Position numbers and translations under genes: made by a program. The notes below the pieces were generated by a model. That model was not told where the DNA came from and did not search any database. It worked only from the letters and a program-made list of their open reading frames with translations. From the NCBI GenBank assembly GCA_016710075.1, contig JADJLO010000038.1, positions 372,001-436,000 of the forward strand: a DNA stretch of 64,000 nt, given 5' to 3'. The stretch comes from Acidobacteriota bacterium (GTDB taxonomy: Bacteria; Acidobacteriota; Blastocatellia; RBC074). Below, piece by piece: positions 53,274-61,283 of this stretch. Position 1 is the first letter of the stretch. Every line of letters begins with the position of its first letter.

Positions 53274-55884
53274 ACACCCAGCAGCACCGCATTGATAAAG
53301 AGAAACTCCGTAGCCTCGGCGTAGGCCCTGTAATTCGGGTCTTCGGCGAAGGCGATGATGTGGCCCTGACCTGACGGCTGGTGGATCAAAAACGCCTTAT
53401 TAGGCAACTGCTGTTTTGGTTCAGGCCAGAGATGGCCGCTTGCGAGAAGCCTGTCGATGACGGCATAGGTTCCGACGTTGCGCCCCTGTCGATTCGGATT
53501 GGAGTGAAGACTCTGGTGCCTTCGACCAGGACCTGGATCTCGCCGTCTGTGCCCGATGAAAGCCAGTGATCCGGATCGAGTTTGACACGCAGAATCGAGC
53601 CAGGAGTATTTTCGGGCTGTTCGCGCAGCGGTTGAATAGCTTTCTCGTAATCGAAAGGTCCTTTTGAAGCCTCGGTTCTGGCCTGAGGTGAATCGGTTTC
53701 GGGGCTGCCGTCACGAAGCTCCGTGCGTGTATCGAGCAGGCCCGTGCTGTCGCGTGTGGCCCAGCGGGAAGCCTCGCCGAGAGTGATCAGCGTCCCGCCG
53801 GCGCTCACCCAGTCTTTGATCCGGCGCAGGTTTTCTCCCGAGATTGCCGTTGCATAATTCCCTGACGGCAGGACCAGAACGTCGAATCGTCTGAGATCGA
53901 CCCTGGCAAGTGAACCGGCACGAACGGCGGTGACCGATTGGCCGTAGCGACGTTCCATGACATACCTTGCCCAGCCGGCTGAAAGACTGCTGGTTGGAGC
54001 ATCCCACGCCAGAAGAACTCTCGGGGCTTTGAGCGTAACGGTCTGGTTGCTGCCGAGGGAGGCGCCTTCGGAGACGAATGCGCTGTCGAGCCGGATCAGA
54101 TCAGCGCCGTGTTTTGCTGCAATCGTTTCGAGCTTTGCCCTGAAATTCAGACCGTTGTCGGAGACGCGAAAGACGGCGGCTCCTCTGTCGAATTTGCGGC
54201 CGTCGATGGTAAACGGCTGCGAGATGAATCTGGCCATCAGTCCTTCACGCAGAGCTTCGATTGCCGCCGCGGCCGATGTCGCATTCCAGACCAGAGCGTA
54301 TCCGACAAGCGCATCGGTTTTGGTCGCCGGGGCAGGCCGGCTGACAGACGCCAGATCCAGGCGGGTCGTTTTGACCGAGACGGCGGAAGTCGATCCGATG
54401 CACTCGACATCCCAGAGCATCGGCATATTCCAGGCGGTGGTGTCGTATATCTGATCGGGCAGTCTCCGCCTGCGCCGTTCCTCCTGAGTTTTGATGAACT
54501 CTCCATTCATAGGGACCTGAGGATCGAGCAGGTTTCTCACCAGCATCCCGGCGGGCTGAGGCAGCGGAACAACGAAAGTCCCGGGCTGCAGGCTGCGCCC
54601 GTCGACAGTGACGGCCTGTTCGACGCGTTCGACCGTGATCCCATTGCTGAGCAGGGTTCGAACCAGGCGTTGAGCCTGCCCTGGATCCCTGCCCTCCGGA
54701 AGGTAATATGCCCGCACCGTTCCCTGCCCCGCATTGCGACGAAATTCCGCGAAATCCCGCAGCATCTTCTCACGGCCCGCAGCGGCAGTTTGAAGCGTAG
54801 ACATGGCAGCGGTGAAGTGTTCGACCGCCCCATCACGATAGGTCAGGATCGATCCGTCGCTTCGCCTGTAGGTCAGTCCTCTGGCCGAGGCCTTCTCGAA
54901 AGTCATCCCGATGGCTCCCTGAGCCATCGGCCATGAAACTCCGTAACCGGGATAGAAGGCGTCGAAGACTTCGCGGTTGAAGTATCCGAATCCTCGCTCG
55001 TCAAAGCGGGCGGCATTGGCCTTGCCGAATGCTTCGAGCCAGCCGGATTGAGCCTTCGTCATGTGGGGATTCATGGGCTCGGCGCTCGGCGGGAAGTAAT
55101 ATGTCGAATCTCCACCCATCTCGTGCAGATCGACGACCACCTGAGGCATCCATTCGAGCATCAGTTTGACGCGGCCGCGGCTCTCGGGCTGAGTCTGCGC
55201 GAACCAGTCTCGGTTTAAGTCAAACAGGTAATGATTGCTGCGTCCGCCGGGCCACGGCTCATCGTGCTCGGCTGATGCGGGCTCGGAATCGGGACCGGCC
55301 GCCTGCCCCAACAGGTTCTGAAAGACAAACCTCGCCCGGCCGTCCGGGTTCTGCATCGGATCAATGATCACCAGCGCCTCTCGCCTGATCTGCTCGACGA
55401 CCGGATCGTTCTGAGCCGAGAGCAGATGATAGGCCTCCGCCATCGCCGCTTCACCCGAAGAAATCTCATTGCCGTGAACTCCATGCACCAGAGCAACTAC
55501 GACCGGCAGGTCTTTAATAAGCTTTTCCAGTTCTCCACTAGATATCGAAGCCGGATTCGCCAGTTTCTGCAAACCCGCCTTGATCTCATCGAGGCGGGCA
55601 ATTCGCTCCGGACTGCCTGTAATCAGTGCATATAACTCGCGCTTCTCCCAGGTCTCGGCATATTTGATCAGCCTTGTGCGGTTCGGAGCCGCTTCATTCA
55701 AAGCTCTCAGATAGCGGATTATATCTTCCGGCGGCGTGACCCTCTCGGCGAAATCATATCCGGTCACCTGCTTGAGCGATGGAATCCTTGAATCGTATCG
55801 CGCCCCGGGCGCAAATTCCGGCCTCTGCGCAATTGCGCTCATCTGCAGGCAAAGCAGCAACATCAATAAGGGCAATCTTTTCAT
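53274..55884 (-). CDS. Exported M14-family zinc carboxypeptidase-like protein, frame break near 53487
   Basis: The start is ATG 55882-55884, with AGGAGG about 9 nt upstream, giving signal peptide MKRLPLLMLLLCLQMSAIAQ. The catalytic domain (about 30-350) has the M14 zinc ligands HGNE (in VHGVHGNEISSGE) and His in VVDLHEMGG, and a catalytic Glu candidate in GMTFEKA. A long C-terminal region includes a glutamine-amidotransferase-like part (DVLVLPSGNYATAIS). The uncorrected frame stops at 53386 after a nonsense tail. One extra G in the G-run near 53487 restores GRNVGTYAVIDRLLASGHLW and a natural end FLFINAVLLGVGY at 53274. Restored length is about 870 aa. Confidence 0.85.
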
Positions 55885-56152
55885 CCGCGTAACCTCCTGT
55901 GGGAATAGAAGAAGAGTACGACTCCCTTTCAATATGATCCAATAGATGCAGGCATCAAATTGAGCTTTAGTTTCAATGGCTTGGAATTATTTCCAGTCCA
56001 ATGCTTTTGCGAGTCTAAAAAATTCACCACGTACAATACGACCCGTTGTTGCCTGAGTATGAATTTTTAATGGTGTCGGGGGGGTGCGCCCCTGTGTTTT
56101 TATAGATGCCGCAACAATCGGTTGTTTTCCCTCTGGTTTGGATAAAGTGGAG
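55885..56152. other. Intergenic region upstream of the M14 peptidase gene
   Basis: About 270 bp with no gene. It should hold the peptidase promoter. Near 56079-56096 there is a G-run followed by GTGCGCCCCTGTG, similar to half of the REP palindrome at 63643-63672; this may be a decayed single REP. Confidence 0.35.
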
Positions 56153-56299
56153 TACGAAACAACCGAAATAAACGAAACAGACGAAAAATTTTAACCACTC
56201 ATTGGTCGAGATGTACCGAATGAGCGGATATTGAATGAAGCTGGCCTCATCAACGGGTTGAAATTTTTCGTCTGTTTCGTTTATTTCGTCTGTTTCGTA
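56153..56299. repeat. ACGAAACAGACGAAA-word inverted repeat
   Basis: Arm 1 (56153-56195) contains AAATAAACGAAACAGACG. Arm 2 (56257-56299) is its reverse complement with only a few mismatches. An inner stem (CCACTCATTGG with CCGAATGAG) brings the arms closer. Further TTTCGTAAT words run on to about 56345. It lies between the M14 peptidase (start side) and the EamA gene (stop side), so it may terminate the GNAT-EamA transcript. Confidence 0.75.
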
Positions 56300-56401
56300 A
56301 TCTCTTCTTCCCCCTGTTTCGTAATCTTATTCATTTCGTAATTCTCGTAACATTGGTTTGAAGCATTATCAACCAGACATCGGCCAAACATCGGCCAAGG
56401 T

Positions 56402-56830
56402 TTATCTATTTGAAAGCAGGTACAACCCGAAGAGGCAGAAGATGACGCCGGCCACGCTGCGCGCGGAGATATGCTCATTGAAGAAGAGCCGGCCGGCCGG
56501 CATCAGCAGCAGTGCCACGCTGATATTGCAGATGACCGATGCGACGCTGATATTCCATCCCGCCCTGTATGTCAGCAGAAAACCTATCTCGATGACCACG
56601 GCGCTGGCGCCCAGCGCATAGACAGCCCAGTTTGAATCCCTGAGTGATTTGATGAATCCGCCCTGGTCCGGGTTGAAGATGATGACACCGATGCAGAACA
56701 CGATTCCGACCAGATAGGCAATGATGATGGCCGCAAACGGACTAACGCTTTTCGGAACGGCTTTCTGAGAAATGTGATAAAGCACGCCGCCGCAGGCGGC
56801 AAGCAAAAGAGGTAGGAACGATGACTTCAT
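56402..56830 (-). CDS. EamA/DMT-type small membrane transporter
   Basis: The start at ATG 56828-56830 gives 142 residues with about five hydrophobic segments (LPLLLAACGGVLYH, AIIIAYLVGIVFCIGVII, YALGASAVVIEIGFLLTY, VICNISVALLLMPAG, SVAGVIFCLFGLYLLS). This is the half-size form of the drug/metabolite transporter superfamily, which probably works as a dimer. The segment GRLFFNEHISARSVAG resembles the EamA C-terminal signature. The start overlaps the GNAT stop by 4 nt (ATGA), implying coupling. The substrate is unknown. A frame extending upstream to 56914 lies inside the GNAT gene and is not the start. Confidence 0.75.
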   Translation of the reverse strand: MKSSFLPLLLAACGGVLYHISQKAVPKSVSPFAAIIIAYLVGIVFCIGVIIFNPDQGGFIKSLRDSNWAVYALGASAVVIEIGFLLTYRAGWNISVASVICNISVALLLMPAGRLFFNEHISARSVAGVIFCLFGLYLLSNR

Positions 56831-57345
56831 AACAAGCTTCTCTCCATGAGCCAGTCCGTCTGAGCGTCGGCGCCCATTTGAAAAATCTGCTCGCCGGCTT
56901 TGCTGAACCCCCACTTGAGATAGAAAGCCACGGCGCGGTCGTTGCGCTCCCAGACACCGAGATAAATTGTCCGGTGGCCGCGACTGAGAGCCTCATCGAG
57001 ACAGGACTGCATCAATGCCGGGCCGACTCCGGTGCCCAGGTATTTCTGTTCGACATAGAGCCGTTTGATTTCCATCGGCGAAGGGCCGGTGATGCAATCA
57101 GGCGCCTGATCGCCACTCAATTTACAGTATCCTGCAGGTTCGCCATCGACCTCGACTAACAGAAACACAGCCAGCGGGTCGGCAAGCTCCGAGGTGACCT
57201 TCTCCAGGGTGAAAGCCTCATCCATGTATGCCTTTATATTTTCCGGTGCGTTGTTCGCGGCAAAAGCGTCGTAAAATGTCCTTGCGGACAAAGCCGTCAG
57301 CATCACGGCGTCTTCGCCCCGCGCATATCGAATATTTATTTTCAT
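56827..57345 (-). CDS. GNAT-family N-acetyltransferase
   Basis: I set the start at ATG 57343-57345 (MKINIRYARGED). The longer frame to 57489 would overlap the divergent gene. 172 residues, a single GNAT domain. Motif A with the acetyl-CoA loop is KRLYVEQKYLGTGVGPALM (about 95-113), and motif B is WERNDRAVAFYLKWGF. The acceptor may be a small molecule or protein; it cannot be told from sequence. It is translationally coupled to the EamA-type transporter downstream, a pairing seen for resistance or detoxification genes, which is inference. Confidence 0.85.
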   Translation of the reverse strand: MKINIRYARGEDAVMLTALSARTFYDAFAANNAPENIKAYMDEAFTLEKVTSELADPLAVFLLVEVDGEPAGYCKLSGDQAPDCITGPSPMEIKRLYVEQKYLGTGVGPALMQSCLDEALSRGHRTIYLGVWERNDRAVAFYLKWGFSKAGEQIFQMGADAQTDWLMERSLL

Positions 57346-57483
57346 ATTGAAACTGAACCGAGATTGTAACTTATCGGCGCCTGTACGCAATATGAGACGG
57401 GCGAGACGGCGCCGCGCAACTTGATTTTTACCGGCAATACGCCTACAAAGAACGCTCATCCGAAATCTGGAGGAAATTAACAG

Positions 57484-58434
57484 ATGCAATCACAAATGGC
57501 GATGATAACCTTGACCGATGCGGAGCGCGCATCGGGTGAGCGCCTGCTCAAGACGGCGCTGGAGGTGGATCGCGTGGAGGGGTACAGCCAGCCTCATTCA
57601 ATCATGATGGCCGCACTTGCCGAGCGGATAGGCACGCATATGGGGCTGCATGGCAGCGATCTGACCGCGCTCAAATTCGCCGCGCTGGCACACGACCTGG
57701 GTGAGCGCACGATGAAGAGGAATTATCTGCTTCGCCCCGATCCCCTGACCTGGGAAGAGACTCTCGATCTGTGGCGACATCCGATCCTCGGCGAACAGGC
57801 AGCGTCAGAGCTCAAGCTCCCGCGCCAGACCCAGTTGCTCATCAGATGGCATCACGAATGGTGGAATGGGAACGGTTACCCGGACTCACTCAGCGGTGAG
57901 TCGATCCCGCTTGGAGCCAGAATCCTGCGCGTTGTCGATTCATGGTGCTCGCTCATTTCAAATCGCCCGCACCGCCCACGCTTCAGCGAAGCCGAGGCTG
58001 AACAGATGATCGCGGACTTCGCCGGAATTGAGTTCGACCCGACGGTCGCCTCCATCCTGCTCGACCTGTTTGCAGAGGAGAAAGAGAACCGGAATGCGGC
58101 AACACCACTCGAAGAAACTGCTCATGAAACCGAGCTGAAGACCGATCCCGCATCCGAACCGGCACTGCCCTTCGAGCAATCCAGATGGGAGCCGGAACTG
58201 GAAACGGCGACGACCTCTGACACAACAATCAATATCCTGGAAGAATCGGCGCCGGAATCCGTACCGATTCGCCTTGAAGAACCTCACGAGCTCATCCTCG
58301 AAGACCATGCTCCTGTGGCCGCTTCCATCGATACCCTTGAGACTCAACCCCTTCACGATTCCGAACCGAACCCGGAATCACGCGAACCAGAAGAGGCAAT
58401 CGATCCGGCTGCCGAGCGGCAAACCAATGAATAA
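57484..58434 (+). CDS. HD-GYP-like phosphohydrolase with acidic C-terminal tail
   Basis: 316 residues with GGAGG about 9 nt before the ATG. The HD-GYP domain spans about 15-195: LAHDLGERTMKRNYLL, LTWEETLDLWRHPILGEQ and HHEWWNGNGYPDSLSG, then ARILRVVDSW. The metal-binding HD and the GYP motif are intact, but the usual Lys of HDxGK is Glu. HD-GYP enzymes degrade cyclic di-GMP; activity here is uncertain because of that change. Residues 205-316 are Glu/Pro-rich and probably disordered. It has no receiver domain. It heads a same-strand cluster with the next two genes (gaps 11 nt and overlap 1 nt). Confidence 0.8.
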   Translation: MQSQMAMITLTDAERASGERLLKTALEVDRVEGYSQPHSIMMAALAERIGTHMGLHGSDLTALKFAALAHDLGERTMKRNYLLRPDPLTWEETLDLWRHPILGEQAASELKLPRQTQLLIRWHHEWWNGNGYPDSLSGESIPLGARILRVVDSWCSLISNRPHRPRFSEAEAEQMIADFAGIEFDPTVASILLDLFAEEKENRNAATPLEETAHETELKTDPASEPALPFEQSRWEPELETATTSDTTINILEESAPESVPIRLEEPHELILEDHAPVAASIDTLETQPLHDSEPNPESREPEEAIDPAAERQTNE

Positions 58435-58445
58435 CTTCGCAATTT

Positions 58446-59384
58446 ATGTTCAATAATAACAATAATAATGTTTCAACAAACCGCTGGCTCGGATTCGAAT
58501 TGAGCGTTTTGCGCCGGCTGAAATTTTCTTCCATTGCCATTCCATTTTCCGGATGGCCGGATCTCGACTGGTATCTCAAATTCTGGGGCAAGCAGATTCT
58601 ATCCAACGATATCTGCGAGTGGGCATGGTGGGTGTCCCGGGCCTTTGTTGAAAACCAGGGCGAGCTGCTGACCGAAGAAGATGTCTCGATGATTCTCAGC
58701 GAGGCCTATGTTCCAAGAAGAAAGCTCGAAAATCCGGCTCTGGCTCAATGGATGGGCGAAATGGATTCCGTCTGGTTCGACAATATCCGCATCAATATCG
58801 ACCAGATCGAAAACGAGCATCGCAGGGCTCTGGCGATCGCCACGGCCCTCAAAACAGGCGATTACGCCTTCTCCTTCCGGCCTGAAACTGCGCGATTGAA
58901 ACGCCCGCTCTCCGAAGTCTTCATCACCCTCTGGCGCAGACACCGGCAGATCATCAACAACACTCGGGAAAACTTCAGCGGCAATCTCGACGGCGGCGAA
59001 TTCATCAAAAGCATTCGCGCGGAACTGATGTTCGCCAGGTTCCCGCGCCCTGAGGGCATTTCCTCTCTGCGCCGCGGAATCGTAGGCTGGCGCGAGACAT
59101 GGGTTCGTGGAACCGATGAAGCATGGGATCACCTGATTCAAGACCGGCGCGGCAAACTCGGCGACGATGTCATGTCCAAGGAAAACTATCTGACACTTGT
59201 CAGTAATTTTCTGGAGAAGGCCGCGGATATTCCCAAATGGGCCATCGCTCACACCGAAGACGGTTTTATCTCGGCCGCGGAAATGGGAGAAGTTGTCAGA
59301 CAGTTCCGACGAATCGATGTCAGCTACAACAAGAATTTCTCTGAAGTCGTCGGTGGAAAAAACAGTTTCATCATAGTTGCCTGA
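58446..59384 (+). CDS. Protein of unknown function resembling a degenerate D12-class methylase
   Basis: 312 residues. It starts 11 nt after the HD gene and overlaps the kinase start (TGATG). It opens with MFNNNNNN. No family is certain. Two places recall D12 (Dam-like) adenine methylases: AIPFSGWPDLDWYL followed by KQILSNDIC has the spacing of the EPFxGxG...ND motif I, and the C-terminus (FRRIDVSYNKNF, NSFIIVA) resembles their closing strands. The catalytic DPPY is missing (about RFPRP at the expected place) and so is the Gly-rich loop, so methylase activity is unlikely. It may be a catalytically dead fold used in signalling. This is my own pattern reading and needs a structure-based test. 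Confidence 0.6.
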   Translation: MFNNNNNNVSTNRWLGFELSVLRRLKFSSIAIPFSGWPDLDWYLKFWGKQILSNDICEWAWWVSRAFVENQGELLTEEDVSMILSEAYVPRRKLENPALAQWMGEMDSVWFDNIRINIDQIENEHRRALAIATALKTGDYAFSFRPETARLKRPLSEVFITLWRRHRQIINNTRENFSGNLDGGEFIKSIRAELMFARFPRPEGISSLRRGIVGWRETWVRGTDEAWDHLIQDRRGKLGDDVMSKENYLTLVSNFLEKAADIPKWAIAHTEDGFISAAEMGEVVRQFRRIDVSYNKNFSEVVGGKNSFIIVA

Positions 59385-60284
59385 TGACCGACCAGATGAC
59401 CCACATGACGACAACCGGCGAACTGGAAAAACTGAGCGAGGAGAACCGGCGGCTGCTTGGCGAGCGCGACCTGCTGCGTCGCCGCCTGACGGAGGTTGAG
59501 GCCAATTTCCTGCGCACAGTGGAAGAGTCGCAGCAGGAGATCCTGGCCATGAACGAAGCACTCGCGCAGGCCAACTCCCAGTTGCATGAACTCGACCGAA
59601 TGAAGGATGCCTTCCTCTCGATGGTCACGCATGAGCTGCGCACACCACTGACCGTGATCAGCGGCGTGACCGAGATGCTCGAAACAGGCATCTACGGCGA
59701 GTTGACGGCCGAGCAGTCCGAGCACATTCACCAGATATCCATTCAGGGCAAACGGCTGCGACAGATCGTCAACGACCTGCTCGATCTCTCCAAGATGGAG
59801 GCCGGGATGATGAAGATTCTGCGCGAATCGATCGATCCGTGGTCTCCGGCACAGGCCGTCACCGAACAACTCGTCACAGTCGCGGCTCGATCAGGAGTCA
59901 TGCTCCGGAACCATGTTCCCCGCGACCTCCCCGACATCTTCTGCGACGGCCAGCGCATCGAACAGGTGCTCACAAATCTCGTCGCCAATGCGATCAAGTT
60001 CACTCCCAGCGGCGGAACGGTTACAATTACCGCCGAACCTTCGGGTGAAAATGTCACTTTCTGTGTTGCCGATACCGGCAGAGGCATTCCCCCGGAAGCT
60101 CTCCCGAATTTTTGACAAGTTTTACCAGGTGCAATCGAGCACGGAAACCGGCACCCGGGGGACGGGACTCGGGCTTGCCATAGTCAAACACATCGTCGAA
60201 CTCCACGGCGGTGAAGTCAGCGTCAGCAGCGAGCCAGACATTGGCAGCCGGTTCTGCTTCACACTGCCGGGTAAGAGAGTTTAA
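59384..60284 (+). CDS. Soluble sensor histidine kinase, frame break near 60108
   Basis: About 300 residues after repair. An N-terminal coiled coil (about 10-70) leads into HisKA with phospho-His83 in MVTHELRTPLTVI, then HATPase with N box VLTNLVANAIKFT, G1 DTGRGIP, F box IFDKFYQ and G2 GTRGTGLGLAIV. The open frame stops at 60115 (EALPNF). The expected PRIFDKFYQ continues in another frame; two missing C in the run near 60107 would restore it (CTCCCCCGA read as CTCCCGA). It has no membrane segment or receiver, and no response regulator lies beside it. Its start overlaps the preceding stop, so it is in one operon with the HD and unknown genes. Confidence 0.85.
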
Positions 60285-60309
60285 AGTTCAAAGTTTAAAG
60301 TCTAAAGAT
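60275..60309. repeat. TTTAAAG-word repeat, left element
   Basis: Words GTTTAAAGTTCAAAGTTTA start inside the last codons of the kinase gene and run past its stop. Complementary words lie at 60883-60912, so the two elements bracket the whole 570-bp spacer that contains two REPIN-like structures. Same word family as the hairpin at 53150-53273. Confidence 0.7.
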
Positions 60310-60386
60310 GAGTAACTGACTCACCTTACGCACTCGAAATCAGTAGAATTGAGTTGACCACGATTCTTAAGCGCCGAAGGCGCGAA

Positions 60387-60560
60387 TTATTACAGCCCGG
60401 GGCAAGCGCGAAGCGCGTCGCCCCGGGTAATTATCAAGAAAAACAACTACGCCCCAACGGGGCAATCAACATCAAGGTCTGGTGGGGCGTTGCCCCGACC
60501 AGATAATTGTTGATGCCAACCCGGGGCGACGCGCTTCGCGCTTGCCCCGGGCTGTAATAA
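60387..60560. repeat. REPIN-like doublet with 41-bp perfect inverted arms
   Basis: Arms 60387-60427 and 60520-60560 are exact reverse complements. Each arm is itself a palindrome (CCCGGGGC ... GCCCCGGG around GCGCGAAGCGCG). Flanking GCGCCGAAGGCGC words extend the pairing imperfectly. The 92-bp spacer has its own GCCCCAACGGGGC hairpin. Two inverted REP hairpins with a short spacer is the REPIN architecture mobilised by RAYT transposases; such a gene lies about 2.4 kb away. Confidence 0.8.
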
Positions 60561-60700
60561 AATTGCGCCTTCGGCGCGTCAGAACCGCTGTCAACTAAAT
60601 TGCCCAGTCACCGATGCGTAACATCAGTAACTGATACTGTTGGCGAATTGAATTTATAACCTGTTTCCCCTGCTTCATTGATATTTTGGAATGGTCGAAT

Positions 60701-60812
60701 TACGAGCGGGAGCGCAGGCGTCTCGCCTGCATGTGTTGAAATAGCTGCACATTCATATCAGATTTGCGTTCATCGAATTGATGCAGGCGAGACGCCTGCG
60801 CTCCCGCTCGTA
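60701..60812. repeat. REPIN-like doublet with 32-bp perfect inverted arms
   Basis: Arms 60701-60732 and 60781-60812 are exact reverse complements with a 48-bp spacer. Each arm contains a GCAGGCG TCT CGCCTGC hairpin. The GAGCGCAGGCG core also occurs in the terminator-like hairpin at 49475-49509. A different sequence from the doublet at 60387-60560. Confidence 0.8.
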
Positions 60813-60882
60813 TTTTGATTCTGTAATTTCTGACAATCTACCAAAGGATGAATTCGCCAACAGCATCGGTCCGTTAGTATCA

Positions 60883-60912
60883 CAAACTTTAAACCTTTAA
60901 CTTTAAACTTCT
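60883..60912. repeat. TTTAAAG-word repeat, right element
   Basis: The words AAACTTTAAACC and CTTTAAACTTCTTC complement the left element at 60275-60309. This copy ends 7 bp before the ATG of the STAS gene, so it occupies the position where a ribosome-binding site would lie. No Shine-Dalgarno sequence is visible for that gene. Confidence 0.7.
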
Positions 60913-60919
60913 TCTTGTT

Positions 60920-61255
60920 ATGGATATACACATTCGAACTATCAGGACGGTTACGATTATCGATCTGAGCGGAAATCTGATCATCGGCAAAAGCGAAGAG
61001 AGCCTGCGTGAAACGGTCAACCGGATGCTGGCGGAGGATCGGAAGGATCTGATCCTGAATCTCTCCGATGTGCCGATAATCGACAGTTCGGGCATCGGCG
61101 CGATGATCAAATGTTTCACCAGCGTCAAGGCCGGCGGCGGCAGATTCAAGCTGCTCGGGCCGTCGCGCATGGCCAGACAGCTTCTGAATATCACAGGGCT
61201 GCTTTCGGTGCTCGAAACTTTTGACGATGAGACGACTGCCGTAGCCTCATTCTGA
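60920..61255 (+). CDS. STAS-domain anti-anti-sigma factor
   Basis: 111 residues, a single STAS domain (SpoIIAA/RsbV-like). The conserved phosphorylation loop is VPIIDSSGIGAM, with Ser57 the likely phospho-site. In partner switching the unphosphorylated protein binds an anti-sigma kinase and releases its sigma factor or target. The next gene, 28 nt downstream, is a PP2C phosphatase of the RsbU/SpoIIE class that would dephosphorylate it. No RsbW-type kinase is adjacent; the histidine kinase upstream is of a different class. The ATG at 60920 follows directly after a TTTAAAG repeat. Confidence 0.88.
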   Translation: MDIHIRTIRTVTIIDLSGNLIIGKSEESLRETVNRMLAEDRKDLILNLSDVPIIDSSGIGAMIKCFTSVKAGGGRFKLLGPSRMARQLLNITGLLSVLETFDDETTAVASF

Positions 61256-61283
61256 CTAATCGCCAAAGCCTGCGATAAACCCG

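Noticed and set aside
53386..55932. M14 peptidase ending at 53386
   Set aside because: The last about 35 residues of that frame are nonsense; the neighbouring frame continues the domain to 53274 after adding one G near 53487.
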